Below, piece after piece: positions 1-8,967 of a DNA stretch of 37,899 bases. The notes beneath the pieces are model-generated. The model searched no databases. It was not told the origin of the DNA and was given only the letters and a program-made list of their open reading frames with translations. The stretch lies in NCBI GenBank assembly GCA_900128395.1, contig LT649322.1, forward strand, positions 1 through 37,899. The letters run 5' to 3'. Within the stretch, counting starts at the first letter, position 1; each line of letters starts with the position of its first letter. The translations under genes and the position numbers were made by a program. The DNA comes from Stramenopiles sp. TOSAG23-2. Lineage: Eukaryota > Sar.

Positions 1-472
1 ACGCTGTTTCTGGAATTTATCAGATTTTTAATGCTCTATCTATGCTATTTAATGCTGTGTCCATCCTAAATTTCAGGTAGGTAAAGATTGATTAACTTTA
101 CTCACTATAGTCTTTTTTCCTATCAAAATGTTGTTAAGTAGGGTTTTCTGGATTTGAATTAAATCCATGACATAAATCGTCAGAAAATTGTTGAAAAAAA
201 TTGTTGAAAAAATAACGACGACGATTGTTAATATATCATCTATCTATGTATATCTTTCAAATTGTATTTTTCAAAAAATTTTAACCAAAAAGGAGATTAA
301 TGGTTTTGTAAGAAAAGGTATATATATATCCATCTCTATTACATTGTTCTATTAATTGGTTTCTTTGGTTTGTTTCATTTTTTTCGGTGGATAATTTTTT
401 AATTTTTTTTTAAATTTATATAATTATTATATTGCTAAAAAGATAAAACTACATAATATTCAAAAAAAAAAT
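1..472. other. AT-rich upstream region of ORC6
   Basis: No gene is visible here. The region is strongly AT-rich, with A and T runs close to the ORC6 start codon, as expected of a 5' leader. Positions 51-66 contain, on the minus strand, a GGATGGACACAGCATT element that recurs near 25316 and around 31.4-31.8 kb. No core promoter motif is recognised with confidence. Confidence 0.5.
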
Positions 473-1507
473 ATGGCGAATGTTAGATTAATATGTCGTA
501 AAATTGGTATAACTTCTTCACGTGTCATTGAAAAGGCAAGTGAATTATACCGTATTAGCAAAATACGTAGGCCTGTGTTAGGTCGTGCAGAATTTGCAAG
601 GAGTGCACTGTGTGTTGATTGTGCATGCCGAGTATGTGATGAAACACCTCGAGATATAAACCATTTAATTAAATTAGGTGGTATTAATAAAACCATGTAT
701 AATAGTTTATTAGGACAATTTCAAACCTTATTAAATATACGAGTAAAAGCAGCGCATTCCACGCGTAGTTTGGCGATCCAATTTGGCGTGTCAAGCATGG
801 TGCCATTTATTGAAGCAACGTTAGCAACATTTAAAGAGCGTTTCATCAATTCATTAGCAGAGGAAAGGAAAGCGCATGTTAAATTTACTAGTCCAGCATT
901 TAAAGCTGCAGCATTTTTTCTATGTGCACAAAAACGTAAACGTGTATTGGATAAATATAAATTATTAAAATTAACAGCCGTTGATGCACATGAATTTAAA
1001 AGTACATGTAATGTTATGTTGTTACATTGTTTTGATACATTAGGTGTAGGAGAAAAAAAAGATTTAATTGCTATAACTGATCATCGTGAATTAATGGATA
1101 ATTGTAAAGTATCTAATATTAATCAAAGTAGTGAAGTTGAAAAAGAACGTGAATATCAAGAATGGAAAAAAAAAGTTTTAGAAAACCGTCGAGCAGGTAG
1201 TAGTAGTAGTAGTAGTAGCAGTACCAGTAACAAGAATATAATAAAGAAACGCAAGCAATTGTTAGATTCTAATAATAATAACGCAAATGATGAAAATGTT
1301 CCAAACAAAAAAAAAGTAAAACAAACAACATTATTACCTTTACCAGCAATGATGAAAGAAAAAGGAAATGATAAAATTGTTAATGAAAAAACGACGACGT
1401 CGAAGAAGAAAAAGGCAATAACAACAACAGATATTAATGTGAAAAGTAAAACCCAACAACCAACAATTGATGATTTTGTAAATGCTTTATTGCAGCATGG
1501 AAACTAA
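473..1507 (+). CDS. ORC6: Origin recognition complex subunit 6
   Basis: This is a 344-residue homologue of eukaryotic ORC6, the TFIIB-like subunit of the origin recognition complex that helps load MCM helicase in the nucleus. Residues 1-200 follow the family pattern: an N-terminal helical cyclin-like fold with an 'INHLIKLGGINKTMY'-type segment (compare LIKLSGLNKETY in animals), then a second helical repeat. Residues about 226-238 (EYQEWKKKVLENR) match the short C-terminal helix that in animal ORC6 (EYEEWKRKILEN-like) binds ORC3. Here that helix is not terminal. A further roughly 100-residue, Ser/Asn/Lys-rich tail follows and ends with a PIP-box-like Q329-x-x-I-x-x-F-V. The start ATG lies after a nine-A run and gives the natural N-terminus. 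It faces the CmoA-CmoB gene tail to tail. Family assignment is by recalled sequence pattern; the PIP box is inference. Confidence 0.9.
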   Translation: MANVRLICRKIGITSSRVIEKASELYRISKIRRPVLGRAEFARSALCVDCACRVCDETPRDINHLIKLGGINKTMYNSLLGQFQTLLNIRVKAAHSTRSLAIQFGVSSMVPFIEATLATFKERFINSLAEERKAHVKFTSPAFKAAAFFLCAQKRKRVLDKYKLLKLTAVDAHEFKSTCNVMLLHCFDTLGVGEKKDLIAITDHRELMDNCKVSNINQSSEVEKEREYQEWKKKVLENRRAGSSSSSSSSTSNKNIIKKRKQLLDSNNNNANDENVPNKKKVKQTTLLPLPAMMKEKGNDKIVNEKTTTSKKKKAITTTDINVKSKTQQPTIDDFVNALLQHGN

Positions 1508-1644
1508 AAAAATAAAATATATATATAAAATGTGTATTTTAACATATCATATTAAATACGAGTATGTAATAACATCACATGTTATACATGTGTGATGTGT
1601 GGACTATTCCGCCTGTATCATTACCATATATTTTTATTTTTTTT
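1508..1644. other. Short convergent 3' intergenic with imperfect inverted repeat
   Basis: This 137-bp gap separates the 3' ends of ORC6 (+) and the CmoA-CmoB gene (-). Near 1572-1599 the sequence acatcacatg ... catgtgtgatgt forms an imperfect stem around a short loop. It is a plausible shared 3'-end structure; no canonical AATAAA dominates. Confidence 0.35.
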
Positions 1645-3630
1645 TTACACACTACCACCTCTCCTAGCTTTTAAATAATAACGTAATGGTCTTGAATACC
1701 CTTCAATAGTTTGCATTTGATCCTCACTCAATGCTTCTTTTAAACTACGTACATTAGCCCATTCTGTACGTCTTTGTTCCTCTGTTGATAACGGTTCCGC
1801 GAAAAAAACTTTAATATTTATAAAGCCACTACGAGTTAACCAATGTTTCAATGTCGATATAGTTGGTAAAAAATATACACCTTTCATATTTGCATATTTC
1901 TTTTTTGGGAAAAGTGCAACATCTTCCTCACCTTCAATACCTTGACAATCAACAACAATTTCACCTTTTGATTTTAAACTAGAATTGATTTTACGCAACA
2001 TTCCAACTGGATCTGGTGTATGGTATAATACTCCAAGACAAAACACAACATCAAATGTTTGTGGAAATAGATCCATATGTTCACCTCGTAATAATTCAAA
2101 TTTCAAATTTTTTATTTTCGTAAAATGTTGAAAGACTTGATATTCAAGCCATGCATGTAAATTAGGATCAAGACCAATTAGAAATTCAGGTTTTTCATTT
2201 AACATCCTATATAAAAAATAACCATTGCCGCATCCAACATCACATATTACTTTTCCTTTTAACTTCGGCATGTGTTTTAATATTCGTTCCCATTTCCAAT
2301 CACTTCTCCATTCTGAATCAACGTTCACACCAAAAATATTCCAAGGTCCTTTTCTCCATGGCTTTAAATCTTCTAGCAAATCTTCAACTTGTGCTTTACT
2401 TTTCGTATCAATTGCATTTTCTAAACCAATTTCAATAATACTTTGATTTACAACTAAATGTTTTGTTGATGGTGCAACATTAATTTCCTTTAATTTTTTA
2501 GCAATATTATCATATCCATCCAACGTTTTCGGGTTTAATCTTCCTTTTTGATAAAATACAGTACGTCGAGCATTTATTATTTTCTCATAATTTCGATATG
2601 TACCATTTGATAATGTATTTAAATATCTAGCTTCAGAATCAAAGAATGAATTTAAATTTGGTGTCTTGGCAACACTTCTACTTTGTAATTTTCCACGTTT
2701 ACGTGCAATAATTGATAAGAAACAATTCCATTTAACACATGTTTGTACGAAATCAAATCCAGCTGAATATAAGGAATCAATAATTTGTTGTTCAGTATAT
2801 GGTATTAAAACATTTTCCAATGCATTTTTTTTATTTGCAATGTATTCTTTGGTGTAACCACGTCGATGTTTAAAATCTTCATATACATATACACATGTAT
2901 TTTGTATATCCTTATCCGGGCTACGTACTTTTTCACTAATAAATAATATACCATCTTCATTTAAGTTATCATAAATCTTATGCAATAATTCATCTCTATT
3001 TTCATATTTAACAAATTGCAAGGTATAATTTAATATGCATATGGATGCATTATTAATTGGAATGTTACAAATATCATCTTTGATAATTGTTATATTGTGA
3101 TCTGCTTTACCATATTCCAATTTCTTTTTACATTCATTTATCATAGCGTCTGATTCATCAATTCCAATTAAATTCAATACATGTTCTGAAGCTGGAATTG
3201 CTTGAATTATATAATCAAACGTCGTTCCAGTACTACATCCTAAATCATATATATTAGTATTTGGTTGGTAATATTTTGCTACCATGTATAATAAAAAATC
3301 AATTGTTTCTGAATATAATGGCACAGAACGAGAAACCATATCATCAAACACATCAACTACTTCTTTATTAAATCGAAATGGTTTTGGTCCTTGCTCTGGT
3401 TCATTATATAAATTATCAACTGCTCCAACTAAATTTAATGAATATCGTATATCAGCTGGTGGTGGACCAAGTTTCGCACCAATATCATTGTAATCATTTT
3501 TAACGTTTCTCGTATCATTTGAAAATTGTTTGGAAGAAAATTTTTGATATATATAATACGCTGATGTACTAACAGCTGCACCACATATGATACCCAAATA
3601 GAATGGTTGCGAAGATGAAGATGTATTCAT
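1645..3630 (-). CDS. CmoA-CmoB fusion: carboxy-SAM synthase plus tRNA U34 carboxymethyltransferase
   Basis: This 661-residue protein joins two bacterial tRNA-modification enzymes. Residues ~85-312 match CmoA, which makes carboxy-SAM from SAM and prephenate. Seen: RSVPLYS with Y106 (E. coli Y39), the SAM loop YDLGCS at 128-133, and LNYTLQF with N201 (N132). The position of E. coli R199, which reaches into the neighbouring subunit, appears to be K268 (NKKNALENV). Residues ~325-661 match CmoB, which transfers the carboxymethyl group to 5-hydroxyuridine-34: PWRKGP (K427=K91), EWRSDWKW (W441, K446), CDVGCGNGY, GVLYH (Y536=Y200; L532 replaces M196), EEQRRTEW and the R650=R315 position. Both domains are near full length. 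Residues 1-35 are not bacterial and hold a hydrophobic stretch (YLGIICGAAVSTSAYYIY), suggesting a membrane anchor or organelle signal. The start at 3630 is preferred over an in-frame ATG at 3705, whose first 25 codons look like a T-rich/AT leader. E. coli comparisons are from memory. Confidence 0.9.
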   Translation of the reverse strand: MNTSSSSQPFYLGIICGAAVSTSAYYIYQKFSSKQFSNDTRNVKNDYNDIGAKLGPPPADIRYSLNLVGAVDNLYNEPEQGPKPFRFNKEVVDVFDDMVSRSVPLYSETIDFLLYMVAKYYQPNTNIYDLGCSTGTTFDYIIQAIPASEHVLNLIGIDESDAMINECKKKLEYGKADHNITIIKDDICNIPINNASICILNYTLQFVKYENRDELLHKIYDNLNEDGILFISEKVRSPDKDIQNTCVYVYEDFKHRRGYTKEYIANKKNALENVLIPYTEQQIIDSLYSAGFDFVQTCVKWNCFLSIIARKRGKLQSRSVAKTPNLNSFFDSEARYLNTLSNGTYRNYEKIINARRTVFYQKGRLNPKTLDGYDNIAKKLKEINVAPSTKHLVVNQSIIEIGLENAIDTKSKAQVEDLLEDLKPWRKGPWNIFGVNVDSEWRSDWKWERILKHMPKLKGKVICDVGCGNGYFLYRMLNEKPEFLIGLDPNLHAWLEYQVFQHFTKIKNLKFELLRGEHMDLFPQTFDVVFCLGVLYHTPDPVGMLRKINSSLKSKGEIVVDCQGIEGEEDVALFPKKKYANMKGVYFLPTISTLKHWLTRSGFINIKVFFAEPLSTEEQRRTEWANVRSLKEALSEDQMQTIEGYSRPLRYYLKARRGGSV

Positions 3631-4346
3631 TTTGTTTCTTTTAATATATATATATATTAAAATTATTAAAATGTAGAAAAAAAAAAAAAAAGAAGAGAAG
3701 ACCAAATTGAAAATAATTAAATAAAATTATTGTATCTTCCTTCTAATGCAGTAATCAATTGTTAAACGAACGATAGCTGATGGGAAAATCAACAGGATTG
3801 TGTGTTTTTAAATAGAATTTCTTATTGAACATGAAAACACATACAAGAAACGTGCAAACCGTATGCATATCTAATGTATAGAAATAATAAATAAATAAAT
3901 AATTTTTTTTGTGTTTTTTTTTTTTTTATGGTTTGTAATTTATTCTAATGCTGTGTACCCTGTATATAATATTTTAATAATTTTCTCTTTAATTACTACT
4001 ACTCATTCATTATTTTTGTTGTATCATCATATGTAGTTTATTTAGTGGCATTGCGCAAGTGTAAATACTCGTACGAACTTCGTAGTAGGGAAGAGACTTG
4101 GTCATAAGATATATATGACGTATATATAATGCGTAAATAAAATTATATAGATATATCATATATACTCTTGTATCTTTTTTTTTAACACATAAGAGAATTA
4201 TTTTTAATTTTTATATCTCTTTTCTCTGCTAGTGAAAAAAATCACAGAAAATACGTATGTTAAGGATTTCATATCTCTCTGACTATGATATATATCTGCA
4301 TATTATATATAAATTATATCTCATATCATACGCCGTGTATAAAAAT
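3631..4346. other. Intergenic, upstream of the CmoA-CmoB gene
   Basis: About 700 bp separate two minus-strand genes. The region should hold the promoter and 5' leader of the CmoA-CmoB gene and the 3' end of the next gene. It contains AT-rich sequence, T homopolymers near 3903-3927 and no persuasive ORF or RNA gene. At 3945-3960 an 'atgctgtgtaccc' string loosely resembles the dispersed ATGGAYAYAGCAT motif on the minus strand, but with mismatches. Confidence 0.4.
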
Positions 4347-5399
4347 TTAAAATCTTCTTATACTATCAATTAATGCACGACTGCCATCACCAACAAGCAT
4401 TCGTTGATTCTTTCGTATCAATTTTTTTTTTCCCTTAGTAGTGCTATTATTATAAACATCTTGATCATCATTTAAATGATATAATAAATCTTCTGTATTT
4501 TTCACTAATAAATTGCTTAATGATGGCAATTCTTGTTCCACAGTTTCAGATAACATACCAACAAATCTTACGGAATATATTGTTGGACCTGGTCGTAATA
4601 CAGTTTTCATAAATTCAATTTTAACATATAAACATGGTACATGGCCTAGACGTATATTATTCATACGTCCTTTGGATAGAAATTTCACCGTTTTCGCTAA
4701 ACGTAATTTTTTTTTACTTTTTTCCTCTCCAACATAAATTTTTACACTATCGCAATCTTTATTATAAATATCAACAGTAGATAATAAAGATGGACCATCT
4801 GTAAATTTAAAAATTATATATTCAGTTGAAACACCAGTCGCTTGCCAAAATTTCTTTTTATTTAAAATTCTCAAATATTTCGCTTCTTTATTACATGCTT
4901 GGCTGGAATATTTAACAATAGAATATTTTAACTTTCCAAAACCTGTACGATCAGCATATGATCCTGGTGATGGGGGTGGTATTTCTTCAGACGACGATGG
5001 TGGTGGTATTAAAGATGATGATGATTTTTGATTTTTTTTCTGCTTAATATTATTATTATTATTATTATTATTATTATCCTTATTATTTGAAATGATTAAC
5101 CCTTGATAGGATATATCATGAAAGGTTTGATTTTCAACTTCATCAACATGTGTTGAAATACTAAATACTTGTTGATTTTGTGTTCGCAAGGTTCTGTCAA
5201 ATTTACGATTGACTGCATATGGATCATATTCCGATATTCGTGATGCATTATATGCCAACACTTGAGGGTCCAAAGGTTCATTTAAGACTCCTAATTTCGA
5301 AGATGGGTTCGTTTTTAAGTATGCCAACAATGGATCATGTCGTTGTTGTTGCGACGTTGATATTCCACGATATTGCGACGTCAATGCAAACGAACTCAT
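4347..5399 (-). CDS. Hypothetical protein with possible beta-sandwich domain
   Basis: This 350-residue protein is not recognised. Residues 1-95 are polar and largely unstructured in appearance. Residues ~105-150 are low-complexity (poly-Asn, then Lys/Ser/Pro-rich with PPPSSSEE and PPPSPG). Residues ~155-290 look folded and beta-rich: FWQATGVSTEYIIFKF, LLSTVDIYN, VKIYVGE, LYVKIEFM and IYSVRFVGML follow one another. This loosely resembles a galactose-binding/discoidin/DOC-type sandwich, in which a WQ(S/A)xG strand is followed by IxIxF strands; that is only a fold guess. A basic C-terminal tail ends in RF. No signal peptide or membrane segment is seen. It lies head to head with BBS7 across 577 bp, so co-regulation with a cilium gene is possible. 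Function is unknown. Confidence 0.75.
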   Translation of the reverse strand: MSSFALTSQYRGISTSQQQRHDPLLAYLKTNPSSKLGVLNEPLDPQVLAYNASRISEYDPYAVNRKFDRTLRTQNQQVFSISTHVDEVENQTFHDISYQGLIISNNKDNNNNNNNNNIKQKKNQKSSSSLIPPPSSSEEIPPPSPGSYADRTGFGKLKYSIVKYSSQACNKEAKYLRILNKKKFWQATGVSTEYIIFKFTDGPSLLSTVDIYNKDCDSVKIYVGEEKSKKKLRLAKTVKFLSKGRMNNIRLGHVPCLYVKIEFMKTVLRPGPTIYSVRFVGMLSETVEQELPSLSNLLVKNTEDLLYHLNDDQDVYNNSTTKGKKKLIRKNQRMLVGDGSRALIDSIRRF

Positions 5400-5976
5400 T
5401 CTTTGGCGTCAAAAATATACATACATGTACTATATGGTATATCCTACAATTTATATCATGTTTTCCATCTCTTCTCCTGCAATTGTTTTTCATAATATTA
5501 TTTGTTTTTTTTTGTTATTTTTTAACGTTCTTCATCTTCTGGGGGGGGTAAAAATGATAATTAAGGTATAAAACAACAGGGGAAAATACCTTAGATATTT
5601 GTTGAAAATAAATTTGCATTTTAACATTACACAATGATAAAATAAGAAAGAGGAAACGTTCATTGTATTTCGGAAATTTCATACGTAAAAAATTAGTAAA
5701 AAGGGGTGACATATGGAAAATATGGAAACAGCATGCAGCCTTTTTTTTTTTTAAATTTTGAATCGTCGCTCCTAATTAGGATAATAATTATATTATACAA
5801 ACATAATACTTTATATTTATTAATAACTGTAGTAGTATAGATACATACATACATACATACATACATAGATCTGTAATTGTAAATATATTACTACGTATAT
5901 TGTATTTACAAAATAACTTTCTATATATTATTATTTGTTCGTGACATCAACTTATATTTTTAAAATAAAAAAAAAC
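5400..5976. other. Divergent upstream region shared with BBS7
   Basis: This 577-bp spacer separates two divergently transcribed genes, so it should contain both promoters. It holds an ATAC microsatellite at about 5841-5866, poly-T and poly-G runs (5511-5548), and AT-rich sequence. No RFX/X-box-like palindrome was recognised by eye. Confidence 0.45.
5841..5866. repeat. (ATAC)n microsatellite
   Basis: About six and a half uninterrupted ATAC units are directly visible in the divergent promoter region upstream of BBS7. Confidence 0.95.
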
Positions 5977-8799
5977 ATGGAATTAGCGTTAAAAAGACAG
6001 GATTATTTTCAAGTCAATTCATGTTCCCACCGAGATACAATGGTGATATTGCCAAAGTCAAAAAAAGGCAGGCAGTATATAACAATTGGGGACGATTCTG
6101 GAGAAATAAATACATTCGATATGAAACGTGGTGAGAAAAAGCAGAAATGGAGAAGTATTGTTAACAACGCACCAAAAGAAGAAGGTGGAAGAAAAATTCA
6201 TGGTAATATCAAAAATCAAAATGCAGCAAGTGTTGAGAGTACAGAAATAACAGCTTTGTCCTTATCAGGTGTGGAGGAAGTTAAAATATATGTATCAACC
6301 GAGAATGATGTATATGGAATATCTACAAGCAAAGGCAAAGAGGCCGGTACTAGACATTTTGAATCGAATATGACTGAAGTAATAGAAAATTTAAACGTGC
6401 AACTGGACCAATATTGGACGTCTGGAGAATACGTATTTAGTATGCATGAATATGATAATGATGGTACTAATGAACAACCGTTTAAAGAACGTGTTTTCTA
6501 TTCATGCCAAGATAGAATTAATGATTTTGATATAAAAAAAATAACAGCAAAACCAAATAGTTTAAAGACTGGTATTTTAGGATGTGATGATGGCACCATT
6601 CGTACTGTTGATGGGAAAACAGGAGAATTAGCAGCTGAGGTTAATGTGAAAAAATCAGTCACTAGAATTTATATACCAAAAATGGTATCCAATGGGGTTG
6701 GTATAACTGAAGAAAACTATGTATCTTCCAATGATGTTATCTTCGGAACACGTCGAGGTAATATGGGTGCTATATCTTTCAATGCAGACAATGAAGCAAA
6801 AAAATTATGGGATGTAAAAGGAAAAAGGAAAAGTAATTCTATCAATAGCTCGCCTAAAGGTATACGACAAGCAGCTATTACATGCATTAAAGAGTATGAT
6901 ATGACAGAAGATGGTAGAAACGATTATATTGTAGGTAGGGAAGATGGATCGATCCAAGTTTATGTAAAACGTGATGAAGATTCAAAACCATTTGAAAACT
7001 TTCGTTCATCCGTACAAGAAACGATACAAACACTCGCTGCTGGGTTTATATCAAGCCCGGAAAATAAAGAAATAATTATAAATACGTTTTCCGGTCGTGT
7101 CATGTCCTTTAAAAATGAAAGAGATTTAATGGAAAAGGTTGTGAATAAAAAAGGCTACACTTCGACGGTTGGTGCTAAGGCAAAAGAAGAAACTTTACAG
7201 GGTTTAGATACAGAGTTGAAAGAATTGAGAAAAGAAGTACAAAAAGAGACGAAAAATTTAAGAAAACAAATGGGGACGGAGAAAAACAAAGATAGTAACG
7301 CATATAGTATTATAAGGTCATTAGATATGAAATTTAAAGTCAAAGTAGTATTCGATTTGTTACAAGATGATGCAGCATATAAATTAGGCATTGAATGTTC
7401 AACTCCGATTGAACAAATTATATTAAAAAGTGATATACCAGTTGACATTATGGATATGGACGACACGGAAACAATAGTATCCATAACAAATACAAATTCA
7501 CAACAGCGTGGTCCGCAACCCATACTAGCGACTTTTAGAAATGATCAGATGGAAGAAACTGGATTTATCAATGGCATGGGCCAAGATAACAATGGCGAGA
7601 CGGAAAGTAAAACTAAAAAAAGTAAATCGAAATCAAAAAAATCTGAAGAAATCACATATCTTAGGAAAAAAAATCCAATTACCTCAAAGCGAATGGAATT
7701 AAAAGTACGTACAGTGGAGGGACAAGCTGGCGCAATTACGTTATATGTAATACCAGCAAATAACGAAAATTTCCAAGACGAAGGGGATGAAATTAAATTT
7801 GGCCAAACTGCGCATAGTGTCACTATTGGTGTGATGCCTTTATCACTTCATTGTAGAACGGAACGGCCAAAAATACCAATAGAAAAAATGCCATTAAATA
7901 TTTTAGAACTGCAAGGGTACAGTTCAATAAACCAAGTGCATGAGTGGTTACGTAACATACTGCCAAATTTTCCGCGTCGAGCTATGGATCAGCAAAATCA
8001 GGCTTATTTCTATGAAAATAGTCTTGTGGGATCATTGCTTGCTATAGAATATCTGGATAACAAAGTTTTATTGTCATCCGATTCAATATCGACAATATCG
8101 ATATTGAAAGAGACCATTAATAGACTTGCAATGCGTGTAAATGTTCGGATTAGCTTATCTATCCGTATCAATGAAATGTCAGTTGTCCGCTTCTTAGCTT
8201 TGGTTGAGCCAAAGCTACAAGCTCAGTTAGGCTTGGCAACAAAAATAAAATGGTTAGATGGCTTAGCAGAGGTTACAGGTGGTGGAAACCCGTCATATTT
8301 ATCAACTGAATTACGTAATACATTAAACAATGCAAAACAAATTAAATATGACTTTAAAAGAAGTGCAAAATTTATACAATTTTGGTATGGTGTAATTACC
8401 GATTTGTACATCGATTTAAATCGTTGCCGTGGTGTAAATGCTTCTCATAACATCCCAAATTTGATGAATGCTTTGGAAAATTTTAACATGGACAATATCT
8501 TAAACTTTTTTGGAGTTAAACGTGGAGATATAGATAAACATTTCGAACAGGCTGAAAAAGATAAAATGGAAATGAAATTAATGGAGAAAAAGCGCCGAAA
8601 GGAGCGCAAGAAGAAGAAGAAGAAAGAGAAAGAGAAAAAGTTACAGAATCGAAATAATAATGATGAAAAAAGTATGAGTGGTGGAGGTGACCAACAATTC
8701 GGTGAAAAGGGAAATAATGATAAAGGTGTTGAAGAAGAAGAAGATATTTCAAAAAGAAATGAAGATACTAATAATACAAATGGTAAAAAGAAGAAGTGA
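5977..8799 (+). CDS. BBS7: BBSome subunit BBS7
   Basis: This 940-residue protein is the BBS7 subunit of the BBSome, the coat-like complex that moves membrane proteins in and out of cilia. The N-terminus MELALKRQDYFQV aligns with the animal BBS7 start (MDLILNRMDYLQV-like). IGDDSGEI, the later VGREDGSIQVY and similar blades form a seven-bladed beta-propeller over residues ~1-380. A coiled coil follows at ~403-438 (KELRKEVQKETKNLRKQ), then the GAE/platform region including LKVRTVEGQAGAITLYV and DSISTISILKE, and a helical end (YGVITDLYIDLNRCRG ... FF at ~850). Differences from the ~715-residue animal protein are a charged insert at ~537-565 (KTKKSKSKSKK) and a ~90-residue Lys-rich tail. The ATG at 5977 is chosen because upstream in-frame codons run into the A-rich leader. 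It converges on the kinesin-like gene. Confidence 0.93.
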   Translation: MELALKRQDYFQVNSCSHRDTMVILPKSKKGRQYITIGDDSGEINTFDMKRGEKKQKWRSIVNNAPKEEGGRKIHGNIKNQNAASVESTEITALSLSGVEEVKIYVSTENDVYGISTSKGKEAGTRHFESNMTEVIENLNVQLDQYWTSGEYVFSMHEYDNDGTNEQPFKERVFYSCQDRINDFDIKKITAKPNSLKTGILGCDDGTIRTVDGKTGELAAEVNVKKSVTRIYIPKMVSNGVGITEENYVSSNDVIFGTRRGNMGAISFNADNEAKKLWDVKGKRKSNSINSSPKGIRQAAITCIKEYDMTEDGRNDYIVGREDGSIQVYVKRDEDSKPFENFRSSVQETIQTLAAGFISSPENKEIIINTFSGRVMSFKNERDLMEKVVNKKGYTSTVGAKAKEETLQGLDTELKELRKEVQKETKNLRKQMGTEKNKDSNAYSIIRSLDMKFKVKVVFDLLQDDAAYKLGIECSTPIEQIILKSDIPVDIMDMDDTETIVSITNTNSQQRGPQPILATFRNDQMEETGFINGMGQDNNGETESKTKKSKSKSKKSEEITYLRKKNPITSKRMELKVRTVEGQAGAITLYVIPANNENFQDEGDEIKFGQTAHSVTIGVMPLSLHCRTERPKIPIEKMPLNILELQGYSSINQVHEWLRNILPNFPRRAMDQQNQAYFYENSLVGSLLAIEYLDNKVLLSSDSISTISILKETINRLAMRVNVRISLSIRINEMSVVRFLALVEPKLQAQLGLATKIKWLDGLAEVTGGGNPSYLSTELRNTLNNAKQIKYDFKRSAKFIQFWYGVITDLYIDLNRCRGVNASHNIPNLMNALENFNMDNILNFFGVKRGDIDKHFEQAEKDKMEMKLMEKKRRKERKKKKKKEKEKKLQNRNNNDEKSMSGGGDQQFGEKGNNDKGVEEEEDISKRNEDTNNTNGKKKK

Positions 8800-8967
8800 G
8801 TTGTGCTTGTTTGACAACACTCTTATACAAGAAATAAATCAGACGCAACAGTCATGTGTGCATGTAGATAATACGAGTATCATATGATACGAATTGTACA
8901 CTAATATCGACATATATATTTAATAAAATCTCATATCATATGATATGATACACGCGTTTTTATTTTT
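8800..8967. other. Convergent 3' region with two perfect palindromes
   Basis: This gap lies between the 3' ends of BBS7 (+) and the kinesin-like gene (-). It contains the perfect palindromes GTATCATATGATAC (8877-8890) and TCATATCATATGATATGA (8931-8948), which share the core ATCATATGAT. Because both genes end here, a bidirectional 3'-end or termination function is plausible but unproven. Confidence 0.6.

Noticed and set aside
1645-3630. Bacterial contamination as the source of the CmoA-CmoB gene
   Set aside because: The gene sits between eukaryotic genes in continuous sequence of the same base composition, has a eukaryote-like A-rich leader and a non-bacterial N-terminal extension, and is a fusion not found in the bacterial systems I know.
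5935-5976. Upstream extension of BBS7 by 14 codons
   Set aside because: The extension has no good ATG and the family N-terminus begins at the ATG at 5977.
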